DNA of 7,310 nucleotides from an uncultured Clostridia bacterium (GCA_947174955.1 CAMWKX010000061.1:1-7310); one strand, 5' to 3'; positions 1-6,571 are shown, counted from the first letter of the stretch. Numbers and translations: made by a program. Notes: generated from the sequence alone by a model not told the origin.

Positions 1-120
1 GAGAGCAACCGCCGCCGCGACGGCTCGTACGAGTATTACATATCCGAACCCGTCGTGGAAAACGACGCGAAGGGCACGGGACCGTTCGTGATGGCGTATA
101 CTGAAATCAAACAACTTTAA
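1..120 (+). CDS. C-terminal end of an unidentified protein (partial)
   Basis: The first reading frame is open from base 1 to a TAA at 118-120, giving the last 39 residues of a protein that begins before the window. The tail is polar and aromatic (SYEYYISEPVVEND, then GPFVMAYTEIKQL). I see no diagnostic motif and no membrane segment. A strong terminator follows 7 bases after the stop, which supports this being a real gene end. The family cannot be named from so short a piece. A link to the neighbouring carbohydrate-degradation operon is possible, but the sequence does not show it. Confidence 0.7.
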   Translation, partial: ESNRRRDGSYEYYISEPVVENDAKGTGPFVMAYTEIKQL

Positions 121-127
121 AGTCGAT

Positions 128-155
128 TCCCCCTCAGACAGAGGGGGATTTTTTT
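128..155 (+). terminator. Rho-independent terminator of the partial upstream gene
   Basis: A perfect 8-bp stem TCCCCCTC / GAGGGGGA closes a 5-base AGACA loop and is followed directly by seven T residues (149-155). It lies just after the stop codon at 120 and separates the upstream gene from the pectate-lyase operon. Confidence 0.93.
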
Positions 156-221
156 GTGGAAAACGAATAGAATATTTTTGTTAAGAAGTTACAAATCGAG
201 AAATTAATTTTCACGTAGACC

Positions 222-250
222 TTGACACTTTAAGCAAATTGTATTAGAAT
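222..250 (+). promoter_or_regulatory. Sigma-70/sigma-A type promoter of the lipoprotein-pectate lyase operon
   Basis: A perfect -35 box TTGACA (222-227) is separated by exactly 17 bases from the -10 box TAGAAT (245-250), one mismatch from TATAAT. The expected transcription start is near 257, giving a leader of about 84 bases before the ATG at 341. The upstream DNA is AT-rich and includes the palindrome AAATTAATTT (201-210), which could be an UP element or an operator. The near-consensus boxes suggest a strong basal promoter. Confidence 0.85.
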
Positions 251-317
251 AATAATGATAGTTTATTGCTTGAATTCTGCAATGCGGACAGAGTGCATAA
301 AGGAATTCGGCGAAGAA

Positions 318-344
318 ATGGGAGGAAAAAACAGCAAAAAATGA
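318..344 (+). other. Possible 8-codon leader mini-ORF overlapping the next start (ATGA)
   Basis: An ATG at 318 opens a short frame, MGGKNSKK, that ends at TGA 342-344. This stop overlaps the ATG of the lipoprotein gene (341-343) in an ATGA arrangement. AAAGGA (299-304) is a weak, distant candidate ribosome site for it. Translation of the mini-ORF could couple to the downstream start. It may equally be chance, since the GGAGG of the main gene itself supplies the GGA codons. Confidence 0.2.
321..325 (+). promoter_or_regulatory. Ribosome binding site deciding the start of the first lipoprotein
   Basis: GGAGG at 321-325 lies 15 bases before the ATG at 341, longer than the usual 5-10. No in-frame start codon lies between them. 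The frame is open back to a TTG at 266, but that region encodes a basic, non-signal sequence. The ATG at 341 gives a proper lipoprotein signal peptide and is preferred. Confidence 0.65.
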
Positions 345-1639
345 AGAAGTGGAGAATCATACTTGCGGCGGTTTTGGCTGCTGCGGCGGCGACTGCGTGC
401 GGAACTGCCATCGGTTGTAAGAAAGGATCAAGCCATGATGCGCATACTTATTCGTCCGCGTGGTCGAGCGACAGATATACGCACTGGCACGAACCTACTT
501 GTGGTGATACTGACAAGAGAGGCGACGAGAAAGGTCATGAATGGGACGAAAATAACGTGTGCACCGTGTGCAGTATAAAGAAGGCAAACGGTATAGAGGT
601 CTCGAAGGGTGTAACGGTATACAAAATGGGTACTAAAAGCGTTATCGACGTGCCCGTAAACGATTTATCCGTAAACCTGCTTAAAGAGGACGGTTCTGTA
701 GACAGAGCTATGTCGGCAGACGAATATACCGTAAAATATTATAAAGGTAAGAACGAGCTTTCCAGCCTGAATTCGGTAGATGCCGGCTCTTATAACATTT
801 GGGTTGAAGCCACTATTAATGATCAGGTAGTCGATTCGTGCGTTGTAGTTTACGTAACGGATATTTTTGCCGATCTGGTAAAAACCGAAGGCGAAACCAC
901 CCAGGTTATCGGCGGCGACCATATCAGCCCGACCTGGAAATTCCGCGCTACGTTACTGAGCGGAAATACTATAGATTTGGATATTTCCGACGTGCGCGTG
1001 ACCAGCTTCTCGACTTTCGAGGTTGCCGATGACCACAAGGCAACCGTAACGTATGAGTACATAAACAGTTTGGGTGAATCTACTACCAAAGACATTTTTG
1101 TGCCGTACGTAATTACTGCACCTGAAGGCAATGTGGAGTTAATTGATAATTCCTTTGTCTATGACGATATTAAGGGTATTACTACGGATAAAACTCAACT
1201 GAAAAACGAAAATATGACGGATGCGAACTCTTTCCTTACCGTCACCGACGTTGCGGATTTCCAGTGGAGAAGCGCCAGCGGTAAATACGTTGAAATTCAG
1301 GGACCTTCACTTCAGGTTGAATTCAAGGGTACGGGCGTATTTAAAATAAATTGCGCGTCAACCGGCGGCACAAACGTTTCGGGACTTGCCCTTATGGACG
1401 AAGACGGCAACTACGTCACCGCAACCTATTCGAGCAAGGACGTTTTTGCGGCGGAAGAATATGCTATTTACGGTATAAACGGAAACGTTGGTGTGGAATT
1501 TTCTTTCACTATCAACAAGCCCGGTAAATACACGGTTTGTTCGATGGACGAAGTTCAGACCGCCGAAGATATTATCGACACAAAGCGTTATCTTAGAATA
1601 TGGAATATTTCTATGATAGACATAGCGATAAGCGATTAA
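341..1639 (+). CDS. Surface lipoprotein with His/Cys motif, Ig-like domains and putative carbohydrate-binding C-terminus
   Basis: This 432-residue protein is probably exported and lipid-anchored, and may help bind plant polysaccharide for the lyase encoded 14 bases downstream. The N-terminus is MKKWR, then a Leu/Ala-rich core. Two cysteines could be lipidated: C26 after AIG fits the lipobox best, C20 is the alternative. Residues 32-77 form a His/Cys-rich motif (H32, H35, H48, H50, C54, H66, C74, C77) of a kind I recall in surface proteins of gut Clostridia, possibly metal-binding or disulfide-bonded. Residues about 83-175 and 176-259 look like two Ig-like beta-sandwiches; the phrase DAGSYNIWVEAT is typical. 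Residues about 262-432 resemble a beta-rich domain seen beside pectate lyases (VEIQGPSLQVEFKG, LALMDEDGNYV). No catalytic motif is visible. The signal peptide and operon context are seen; polysaccharide binding is inferred. Confidence 0.85.
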   Translation: MKKWRIILAAVLAAAAATACGTAIGCKKGSSHDAHTYSSAWSSDRYTHWHEPTCGDTDKRGDEKGHEWDENNVCTVCSIKKANGIEVSKGVTVYKMGTKSVIDVPVNDLSVNLLKEDGSVDRAMSADEYTVKYYKGKNELSSLNSVDAGSYNIWVEATINDQVVDSCVVVYVTDIFADLVKTEGETTQVIGGDHISPTWKFRATLLSGNTIDLDISDVRVTSFSTFEVADDHKATVTYEYINSLGESTTKDIFVPYVITAPEGNVELIDNSFVYDDIKGITTDKTQLKNENMTDANSFLTVTDVADFQWRSASGKYVEIQGPSLQVEFKGTGVFKINCASTGGTNVSGLALMDEDGNYVTATYSSKDVFAAEEYAIYGINGNVGVEFSFTINKPGKYTVCSMDEVQTAEDIIDTKRYLRIWNISMIDIAISD

Positions 1640-1653
1640 TGGGGGACTAAGCA

Positions 1654-4600
1654 ATGAAGAAATCGATATTTAAGAAAATAAATCTGGCACTCATTGCCGG
1701 GGCCCTTGCAGCGACGGTTGCGGCAGGTGGTTTGGCGGGCTGTACAAAGGGCTCGGGTGACGGCGTCAGCGTTGCCGATCTGCCCACGATATACTCGTTC
1801 AAAGATGGTGCCATCGGCTCAGGCAAAACGTATTACGTCGCTCCAAACGCGGTTAACGGTGACGATACCGCCGACGGTTCGGAAGAGCACCCTTACAATG
1901 TTTCCTGGTTATTGATGAGTAGCAGGTCGCCTCTTGAACCCGGCGACACCGTATTGGTAAAGGACGGCGTATACGAACTGTCCGAACGTATTCTTATAAG
2001 CAGGAACGGCGAACACGATAAGTACATCACCGTAAAGGCTGCCGACCCCACAAAGAAGTCTATTCTTTCTTTCTACTCGATGGGCTTTGACGGCAATGCG
2101 AGAGGCGTTCAGCTCGATGCGAATTATTGGTATTGGTACGACGTAGATATATGCGGCGCGGGCGATAACGGTATGTATATCGGCGGTAGCTATAATATCG
2201 TTGAAAATTGCGAGTTTTACGATAACCGCGACTCAGGCTTGCAGCTGGGCAGAAAATATTCTCCCGAAGTTACGCTGTCTGATATAACCGATTGGCCCAG
2301 CTATAACCTGATTAAGAACTGCACGTCTTATAACAACTATGACAACGAAACGTTCGGCGAAAACGCCGACGGTTTTGCGGCTAAACTTACGATCGGCTAC
2401 GGCAATATATTCGACGGCTGTATAGCTTACCGCAACTCGGACGACGGCTGGGACTTGTTCGCAAAGACGGACACCGGCAACATAGGTGCGGTAATACTCT
2501 ATAACTGCGTGGCGTTCGAAAACGGATACCTTCTCGAAACGCAGGAGGATTTCCATAAGAAATTCCCCACGTTTAACGAGGGCTTAAAAGAACCCAACGC
2601 GAACAGCTATCTGACGCGTGACGGCGACGGCAACGGCTTTAAACTTGGCGGTTCGGTAATGGAGGGCGACGTCTTCTTATACAACTGTCTTTCCTTCAAC
2701 AACCGTATGCACGGCGTTACCGACAACTCGAACCCCGGCGTTCTCAGTATTAAAAACGTAACGGCTTACAATAACTCGGCGCCCGTTGACAACGATCCCG
2801 ACAGCGATACTTTCGGCGATATAGTTTTAGAGGGCGCAGGCGTTGACCTCACGAATAAGAACGGCAATATAAATCTGGCAAGACAGGAATACAGCTATAA
2901 CCTGATGTCTCACGTTCTTTCGGTTACCAAGGACAGCTCAAGTACGGCAGCCGACGAGTACAGAGGTTCGGTCGAGTATTCGTATTTCGATATGGGCGCT
3001 AAAAAGGCGAACAAAATCGAAAATTATATTGACGCTTCAAACAGAGCTGAATCGTATGCTGTCAGAGGTACGCCTACAACCGCAATCTCTGCGGATATTT
3101 TCGAGCAACTTCCCGCTACCTGGACGAAGGACGGCGACAGTATAACATATACGTACGAGCTCAGCGGCAAGGGTAATAATACCGTTCATGACGTTTACCA
3201 CAACAAAAGTGACGGCTCGATTAATATGAAGCAACTCTTCAAAATCACCGACTATTCGGGGCTTTTCGGCGACGATAACAAGATAGGCAGTGATTTGTCA
3301 AAGAGTAGCTGGGATGAGTACACGCATTACAGCTATTACAACCCGTCTTACGCAAGCAGTGATGAAGACGTGGCGGTAAAAGCTGCTATTTCGACGCTTG
3401 ATTTGAATACCAACGTCAACGCAACGTTCCAGGATTTCGACCTGCTTGTAAAGATGAAGGACGTAACCATCTCGTGGACTTCGTCCGACACGAACATCAT
3501 AAAGATAGATTACGACACATATCTCAGCCCGTCGGGAACGCACGACGCACGCGCAATCGTATATCGTCAGGCTGAAGACGTAAAGGTTGTTTTAACGGCA
3601 GTCGTAAAGCATAACACAACCGGCTTATCTATGGCTAAGAAGTTCGAGATAACCGTTAAAAAGGACGTTCCCACAATCGGCGAGGCTTTATTTGCAGACG
3701 TTGTGGACGGCAGAATTATTCTCGATATGTTCGATACCGTAAGAGAACCCGAGATGGTAGTTTTAAATGCGGCGGACTTTAACGGCAAGATATTGGATCC
3801 GAGTATGTATACTGTTGAAACGACTGTAGATTACTCAGTTAACAAGACCGCCTATGCGGCTGAAATTCATCACTTCTCAACCAACATTGCGGGTGTATAC
3901 ACAATACGCAAGAAAATAACGATGGGGGAAAGCACCAAGACATTCAGCTACACAATTTACGTGGCAAGCGCTGCGGCAGAAGTAGGTTTCGTAGGCGCAC
4001 CTTCCGTAATGGTCAACCAGTACGGCTATTCCATTTCGGGCGAGCTTTCCAGCCCTACGGGTAAACTGTACGCTTATTCGAGCAAGGAAGACATAGCGGA
4101 GCCTACGGCCGAGCAGGTAATTTCTGGCGGCAAACTGTACGAATTCCGCGATGATAAGATCAAATTCCAGTTCGAAAATGCGAATAATGAAAATTACTAT
4201 ATCTACTACGTAATGACCAATCTCAACGACGAAGTAACGACCGAAGTCGGCAAGATTCCCGTAACTACTGTAGAAATAGACTCTGTTGCCAAGTTTAAGG
4301 ATATGCTCCTTAACAGCGACCCTTCAACGATTTATACGCTTACGGCAGATTTAGACCTGTCCGGTGAAAGCAACTGGGTAAGTGCAGTAACCGAGCAAAA
4401 GAAGCCCTTCGTTGGCGTGCTTAACGGTTTAGGTCATACTATAAGCGGCTTGAACGTTACAGTAACGGGCAACCAGAACGAGCTTGGCGGTATGTTCTAC
4501 AAGGTTGCGGGCGGCACGATTGAAAACGTTAAATTCAAGGATATTACCATCAAGGGCAACCAAAAAACGGGTATCGTTGCTATTACCGAAGGCGGATACT

Positions 4601-5475
4601 TCTACAACATTTCTATGGAAAACATCGACGTAGTAGGTACGCAAAGAGTAGGCGGACTTATCGGTCAGGCTACGACGGGTGATTTGTACGTGGATCAGGT
4701 TTCCTTGGTCAATCCCGACACTTACGTCAAAGCTGATAAAATCGATATTAACAACTTTGCTAAGGGTGGTTATCACGTAAAAACAAACGACGGTGAAAAA
4801 GACGTCTACACACTTGTTTCCGAATATGTGGAAGGTACCGAGTACTATAAGCGTAAGATGTATATCACCGGTCAGAGAAGCGCCGGTATAGTCGGTTTCA
4901 TTCAGGCAGGTTCGGCGCTCGAAATAACGCGCACGTATATTTCCAACTGCTTTGTTGATTCCACGATAGGCAACATAGACGAGCAGTATCAGGGTGGTAT
5001 CGTTGGTTCGGCGGACGACAGAAACGTTAAGGACTACTTACAGATTGACGATTGCTACTCGATTGCTACGGTAATGGGTAAGACGTACGTCGGCGGTATT
5101 TTAGGCAGCCATAACAAGGGTACCGGCAGTATCGCAATAAGCAACTGCGTATTCTTCGGAAATCTCTATTACAGCAGCGACGCGAACACCAGAATTGACA
5201 CTGCGCTCAAGAATTGTTCCGGTATCGTCGGAAGATCTATCGGCGGAGCAATTGCAAATGTCAAGAACTGCTATGCCAAGTTTGCCGACAGTAACTCCAA
5301 CTTCGACGTTGACGGCGAGGCCTATATGTACGGCTATAACGTAACCGTAAGTTTCTGGGAATACGAGTACCTGAAGATAGACCAGGAGAGATGGGAGATT
5401 CTGGTCAATGCGGAAAACAGCAGGTATTGCGACGAACCTTTCATAAGATGGAAGTTCCTTGGTGATTGGAACTGA
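1654..5475 (+). CDS. Multidomain lipoprotein pectate lyase, polysaccharide lyase family 9
   Basis: This 1273-residue enzyme should cleave polygalacturonate by calcium-dependent beta-elimination at the cell surface. SD-like GGGGGA at 1641-1646 precedes the ATG. The signal peptide ends at the lipobox LAGC (C30). Residues about 58-560 are a right-handed parallel beta-helix of PL9 type: YYVAPNA near 60, DNGMYIGGS, NADGFAAKLT, NSDDGWDLFAK and GNGFKLGGS. D239, D263, D264 and D267 match the calcium ligands of PelL (209, 233, 234, 237) with identical spacing, and K330 matches its catalytic lysine 273. The D267-K330 gap is 27 residues longer than in PelL. Residues 570-669 look like an atrophied bacterial Ig domain (ISWTSSDTNIIKID). 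Residues 672-772 and 773-875 are further Ig/FN3-like modules. Residues 876-1215 carry GLUG-like repeats. There is no C-terminal wall anchor. PelL numbering is from memory of the family structure. Confidence 0.93.
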   Translation: MKKSIFKKINLALIAGALAATVAAGGLAGCTKGSGDGVSVADLPTIYSFKDGAIGSGKTYYVAPNAVNGDDTADGSEEHPYNVSWLLMSSRSPLEPGDTVLVKDGVYELSERILISRNGEHDKYITVKAADPTKKSILSFYSMGFDGNARGVQLDANYWYWYDVDICGAGDNGMYIGGSYNIVENCEFYDNRDSGLQLGRKYSPEVTLSDITDWPSYNLIKNCTSYNNYDNETFGENADGFAAKLTIGYGNIFDGCIAYRNSDDGWDLFAKTDTGNIGAVILYNCVAFENGYLLETQEDFHKKFPTFNEGLKEPNANSYLTRDGDGNGFKLGGSVMEGDVFLYNCLSFNNRMHGVTDNSNPGVLSIKNVTAYNNSAPVDNDPDSDTFGDIVLEGAGVDLTNKNGNINLARQEYSYNLMSHVLSVTKDSSSTAADEYRGSVEYSYFDMGAKKANKIENYIDASNRAESYAVRGTPTTAISADIFEQLPATWTKDGDSITYTYELSGKGNNTVHDVYHNKSDGSINMKQLFKITDYSGLFGDDNKIGSDLSKSSWDEYTHYSYYNPSYASSDEDVAVKAAISTLDLNTNVNATFQDFDLLVKMKDVTISWTSSDTNIIKIDYDTYLSPSGTHDARAIVYRQAEDVKVVLTAVVKHNTTGLSMAKKFEITVKKDVPTIGEALFADVVDGRIILDMFDTVREPEMVVLNAADFNGKILDPSMYTVETTVDYSVNKTAYAAEIHHFSTNIAGVYTIRKKITMGESTKTFSYTIYVASAAAEVGFVGAPSVMVNQYGYSISGELSSPTGKLYAYSSKEDIAEPTAEQVISGGKLYEFRDDKIKFQFENANNENYYIYYVMTNLNDEVTTEVGKIPVTTVEIDSVAKFKDMLLNSDPSTIYTLTADLDLSGESNWVSAVTEQKKPFVGVLNGLGHTISGLNVTVTGNQNELGGMFYKVAGGTIENVKFKDITIKGNQKTGIVAITEGGYFYNISMENIDVVGTQRVGGLIGQATTGDLYVDQVSLVNPDTYVKADKIDINNFAKGGYHVKTNDGEKDVYTLVSEYVEGTEYYKRKMYITGQRSAGIVGFIQAGSALEITRTYISNCFVDSTIGNIDEQYQGGIVGSADDRNVKDYLQIDDCYSIATVMGKTYVGGILGSHNKGTGSIAISNCVFFGNLYYSSDANTRIDTALKNCSGIVGRSIGGAIANVKNCYAKFADSNSNFDVDGEAYMYGYNVTVSFWEYEYLKIDQERWEILVNAENSRYCDEPFIRWKFLGDWN

Positions 5476-5499
5476 TGGAAAAATAGTGTAAAGACAATC

Positions 5500-5531
5500 A
5501 AGCACCCCGCGGCGAAAGCCGCGGGGTGCTT
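5500..5531 (+). terminator. Strong 14-bp GAAA-loop hairpin ending the lyase operon
   Basis: AAGCACCCCGCGGC (5500-5513) and its exact complement (5518-5531) enclose a GAAA tetraloop, starting 24 bases after the lyase stop. The position fits a terminator, but AGCAATTTA follows instead of a T-run, so termination may be inefficient. The hairpin might instead protect the mRNA 3' end. Confidence 0.6.
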
Positions 5532-5544
5532 AGCAATTTAAAAG

Positions 5545-5557
5545 TTACACAGTGTAA
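5545..5557 (+). promoter_or_regulatory. Palindromic candidate operator upstream of the HTH gene
   Basis: TTACAC-A-GTGTAA is a perfect 6+1+6 inverted repeat lying 11 bases before the -35 box of the HTH regulator gene. The size and symmetry suit a dimeric Xre-type repressor, so autoregulation is an inference. The same half-site, AGTGTAA, also occurs at 5485-5491. Confidence 0.45.
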
Positions 5558-5568
5558 TGCGGCGAACA

Positions 5569-5597
5569 TTGACTTTATCGCGGCGGTGGAGTATTCT
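5569..5597 (+). promoter_or_regulatory. Sigma-70/sigma-A type promoter of the HTH regulator
   Basis: TTGACT (5569-5574) and TATTCT (5592-5597) are spaced by exactly 17 bases. Transcription would start near 5604, immediately before the ribosome site AAAGGAG (5605-5611), so the leader would be only about 15 bases. Confidence 0.65.
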
Positions 5598-5618
5598 AAA
5601 AGGGAAAGGAGAATTGAT

Positions 5619-6452
5619 ATGACTACAGGTGAAAAGATAAGCGAGGGCAGAAAAAAGCTGGGACTTACACAACAGCAATTTGCCGACGAACTTGGTGTTA
5701 CCAGACAAGCCGTGTCGCGGTGGGAGAGCGACTTCGCTTTCCCCGAAACGGATAAACTGATAAAAATGAGCGAAATGTTCGGTTGCACTACCGACTATTT
5801 ATTAAAGTATAATCAAAGCAACGTCGATACGTCCGCAGACGATGATGAGCAAAAGTGCCAACCGCACACCTTCAATCCTTTAAAATGGAGCTTCGAATAC
5901 AAGAGCAAGCGGCAGCTGTGTGGAATGCCGCTCGTGCACATCAATATCGGTTTTGGCAGAAGAGCGCACGGCTTTTTCTCGGTGGGACTGATTTCCTCGG
6001 GCATATTTTCGCTCGGGCTGCTGTCAGCGGGTGTGATATCTCTGGGACTACTGAGTTTGGGACTGATATCGCTCGGTTTGCTAGTTTTGGGCGGCGTGGC
6101 GGTCGGTTCGATAGCTTTGGGCGTGCTTGCCCTCGGCGGAGTTGCCGTAGGCATAATGGCTCTCGGCGGTCTGGCAATAGGGTGTTTCAGCTTCGGCGGC
6201 TGCTCGATAGGACTGTTTGCTTTCGGCGGCTACGCCAACGGGCACTACGTGGCAATCGGCGATTACGCCGTAGGCAGAATAGCTTTCGGTAAGACAACGG
6301 CAAACGGCAGTCGGCTTTCAATAACGCCGCAGTCGTTCGGGGAGCTGAAAGAAGAGGCGTGGCGGCTTATGGACGAACTTCCAAACTTCTGGAAAGGGCT
6401 TGTGAGCGCGTGCAAAAAACTTGCGCAGGCGACAATGATGATTACTGAGTAA
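5619..6452 (+). CDS. Xre-family HTH regulator with a glycine pentapeptide-repeat C-terminal half
   Basis: This 277-residue protein starts at an ATG 7 bases after a perfect AAAGGAG. Residues 4-62 are a Cro/C1-type helix-turn-helix: LTQQQFADELGV, then the recognition helix TRQAVSRWE, then a typical FGCTTDYLL end. An acidic linker follows (about 64-85). Next comes a segment with YKSK and PLVHINIG (107-111) that I recall beside such repeats in Firmicutes regulators. Residues 119-224 are about 21 units of the form x-hydrophobic-Ser/Ala-hydrophobic-Gly. Glycine falls at every fifth residue from 118 to 208, then at 214, 219 and 224. Such a pattern could form a beta-solenoid like pentapeptide-repeat proteins, or a membrane-embedded block. 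The last 45 residues look helical and amphipathic. DNA binding is well supported; ligand, targets and cellular location are unknown. The gene appears monocistronic. Confidence 0.9.
   Translation: MTTGEKISEGRKKLGLTQQQFADELGVTRQAVSRWESDFAFPETDKLIKMSEMFGCTTDYLLKYNQSNVDTSADDDEQKCQPHTFNPLKWSFEYKSKRQLCGMPLVHINIGFGRRAHGFFSVGLISSGIFSLGLLSAGVISLGLLSLGLISLGLLVLGGVAVGSIALGVLALGGVAVGIMALGGLAIGCFSFGGCSIGLFAFGGYANGHYVAIGDYAVGRIAFGKTTANGSRLSITPQSFGELKEEAWRLMDELPNFWKGLVSACKKLAQATMMITE
5973..6290 (+). repeat. Degenerate 15-bp coding repeat array (glycine pentapeptides)
   Basis: The DNA repeats with a 15-base period because it encodes about 21 five-residue units ending in glycine. Typical encoded units are LISLG, SIALG, GVAVG and LFAFG. 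Two blocks differ slightly: earlier units use Ser at position 3 (residues 121-151), later ones Ala or Ser with Gly at position 1 often. One unit, HYVAIG, has an extra residue. Codons vary between units, so the array is old or protein-selected rather than a fresh DNA expansion. Confidence 0.85.
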
Positions 6453-6482
6453 AAAAAAGCGGTATTCACATACCGCTTTTTT
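6453..6482 (+). terminator. Rho-independent terminator after the HTH gene
   Basis: The stem AAAAAAGCGGTAT (6453-6465) pairs perfectly with ATACCGCTTTTTT (6470-6482) around a TCAC loop. It begins directly after the TAA at 6450-6452. Its A-run on the left makes it potentially bidirectional. Confidence 0.93.
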
Positions 6483-6511
6483 ATTGCAACTTAAAAGCCG
6501 ATAACGGCAAC

Positions 6512-6542
6512 ATAACCGGAATATATAGCGCGGTCAACGGAA
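6512..6542 (+). promoter_or_regulatory. Candidate tandem LytTR operator
   Basis: ATAACCGGAA (6512-6521) and GTCAACGGAA (6533-6542) are imperfect direct repeats whose starts lie 21 bases apart, about two helical turns. This is the layout known for LytTR-domain binding sites. A further similar unit, ATAACGGCAA, sits at 6501-6510. They precede the LytTR gene, so autoregulation is the simplest reading, but the match is by eye only. Confidence 0.35.
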
Positions 6543-6548
6543 ATATGT

Positions 6549-6557
6549 TATTATATT
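6549..6557 (+). promoter_or_regulatory. Possible -10 region of the LytTR operon
   Basis: Overlapping hexamers TATTAT (6549-6554) and TATATT (6552-6557) each resemble TATAAT. No good -35 box is found at the right distance; that place is occupied by the candidate operator. This would fit an activator-dependent promoter. Confidence 0.35.
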
Positions 6558-6571
6558 AAACGGAGACAGCT

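Noticed and set aside
201..210. AAATTAATTT palindrome as a specific operator
   Set aside because: Short AT-only palindromes are common upstream of promoters. An UP element or chance is as likely, so it is mentioned only with the promoter.
266..340. In-frame upstream extension of the first lipoprotein from a TTG at 266
   Set aside because: It would place 25 basic, non-hydrophobic residues before the signal peptide, its start lies only about 9 bases after the predicted transcription start with no ribosome site, and the ATG at 341 gives a standard lipoprotein N-terminus.
5101..5505. Antisense 134-codon open frame over the end of the lyase gene
   Set aside because: It is a long open frame without a recognisable domain or ribosome site, opposite strong GLUG-like coding sequence, and starts within the hairpin region.
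5813..6154. Antisense 113-codon open frame encoding a Pro/Ser/Thr-rich protein
   Set aside because: It is the complement of the glycine pentapeptide array: glycine and hydrophobic codons read as proline, serine and threonine on the other strand. No ribosome site was seen, and the sense gene is clearly real.
5973..6242. Interpretation of the repeat region as plain multi-pass transmembrane helices
   Set aside because: The strict five-residue glycine period and absence of polar loops do not resemble normal helices. It is kept only as an alternative, since hydrophobicity alone would make predictors call membrane segments.
5973..6290. Tandem repeat considered as a CRISPR array or satellite
   Set aside because: The period is 15 bases with no spacers, units differ at wobble positions, and the pattern is explained by the encoded five-residue repeat.
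5855..6292. Sense-strand open frame of 145 codons in another frame, inside the HTH gene
   Set aside because: It is an arginine-rich shadow produced by the 15-base repeat and lies wholly within the well-supported HTH gene.
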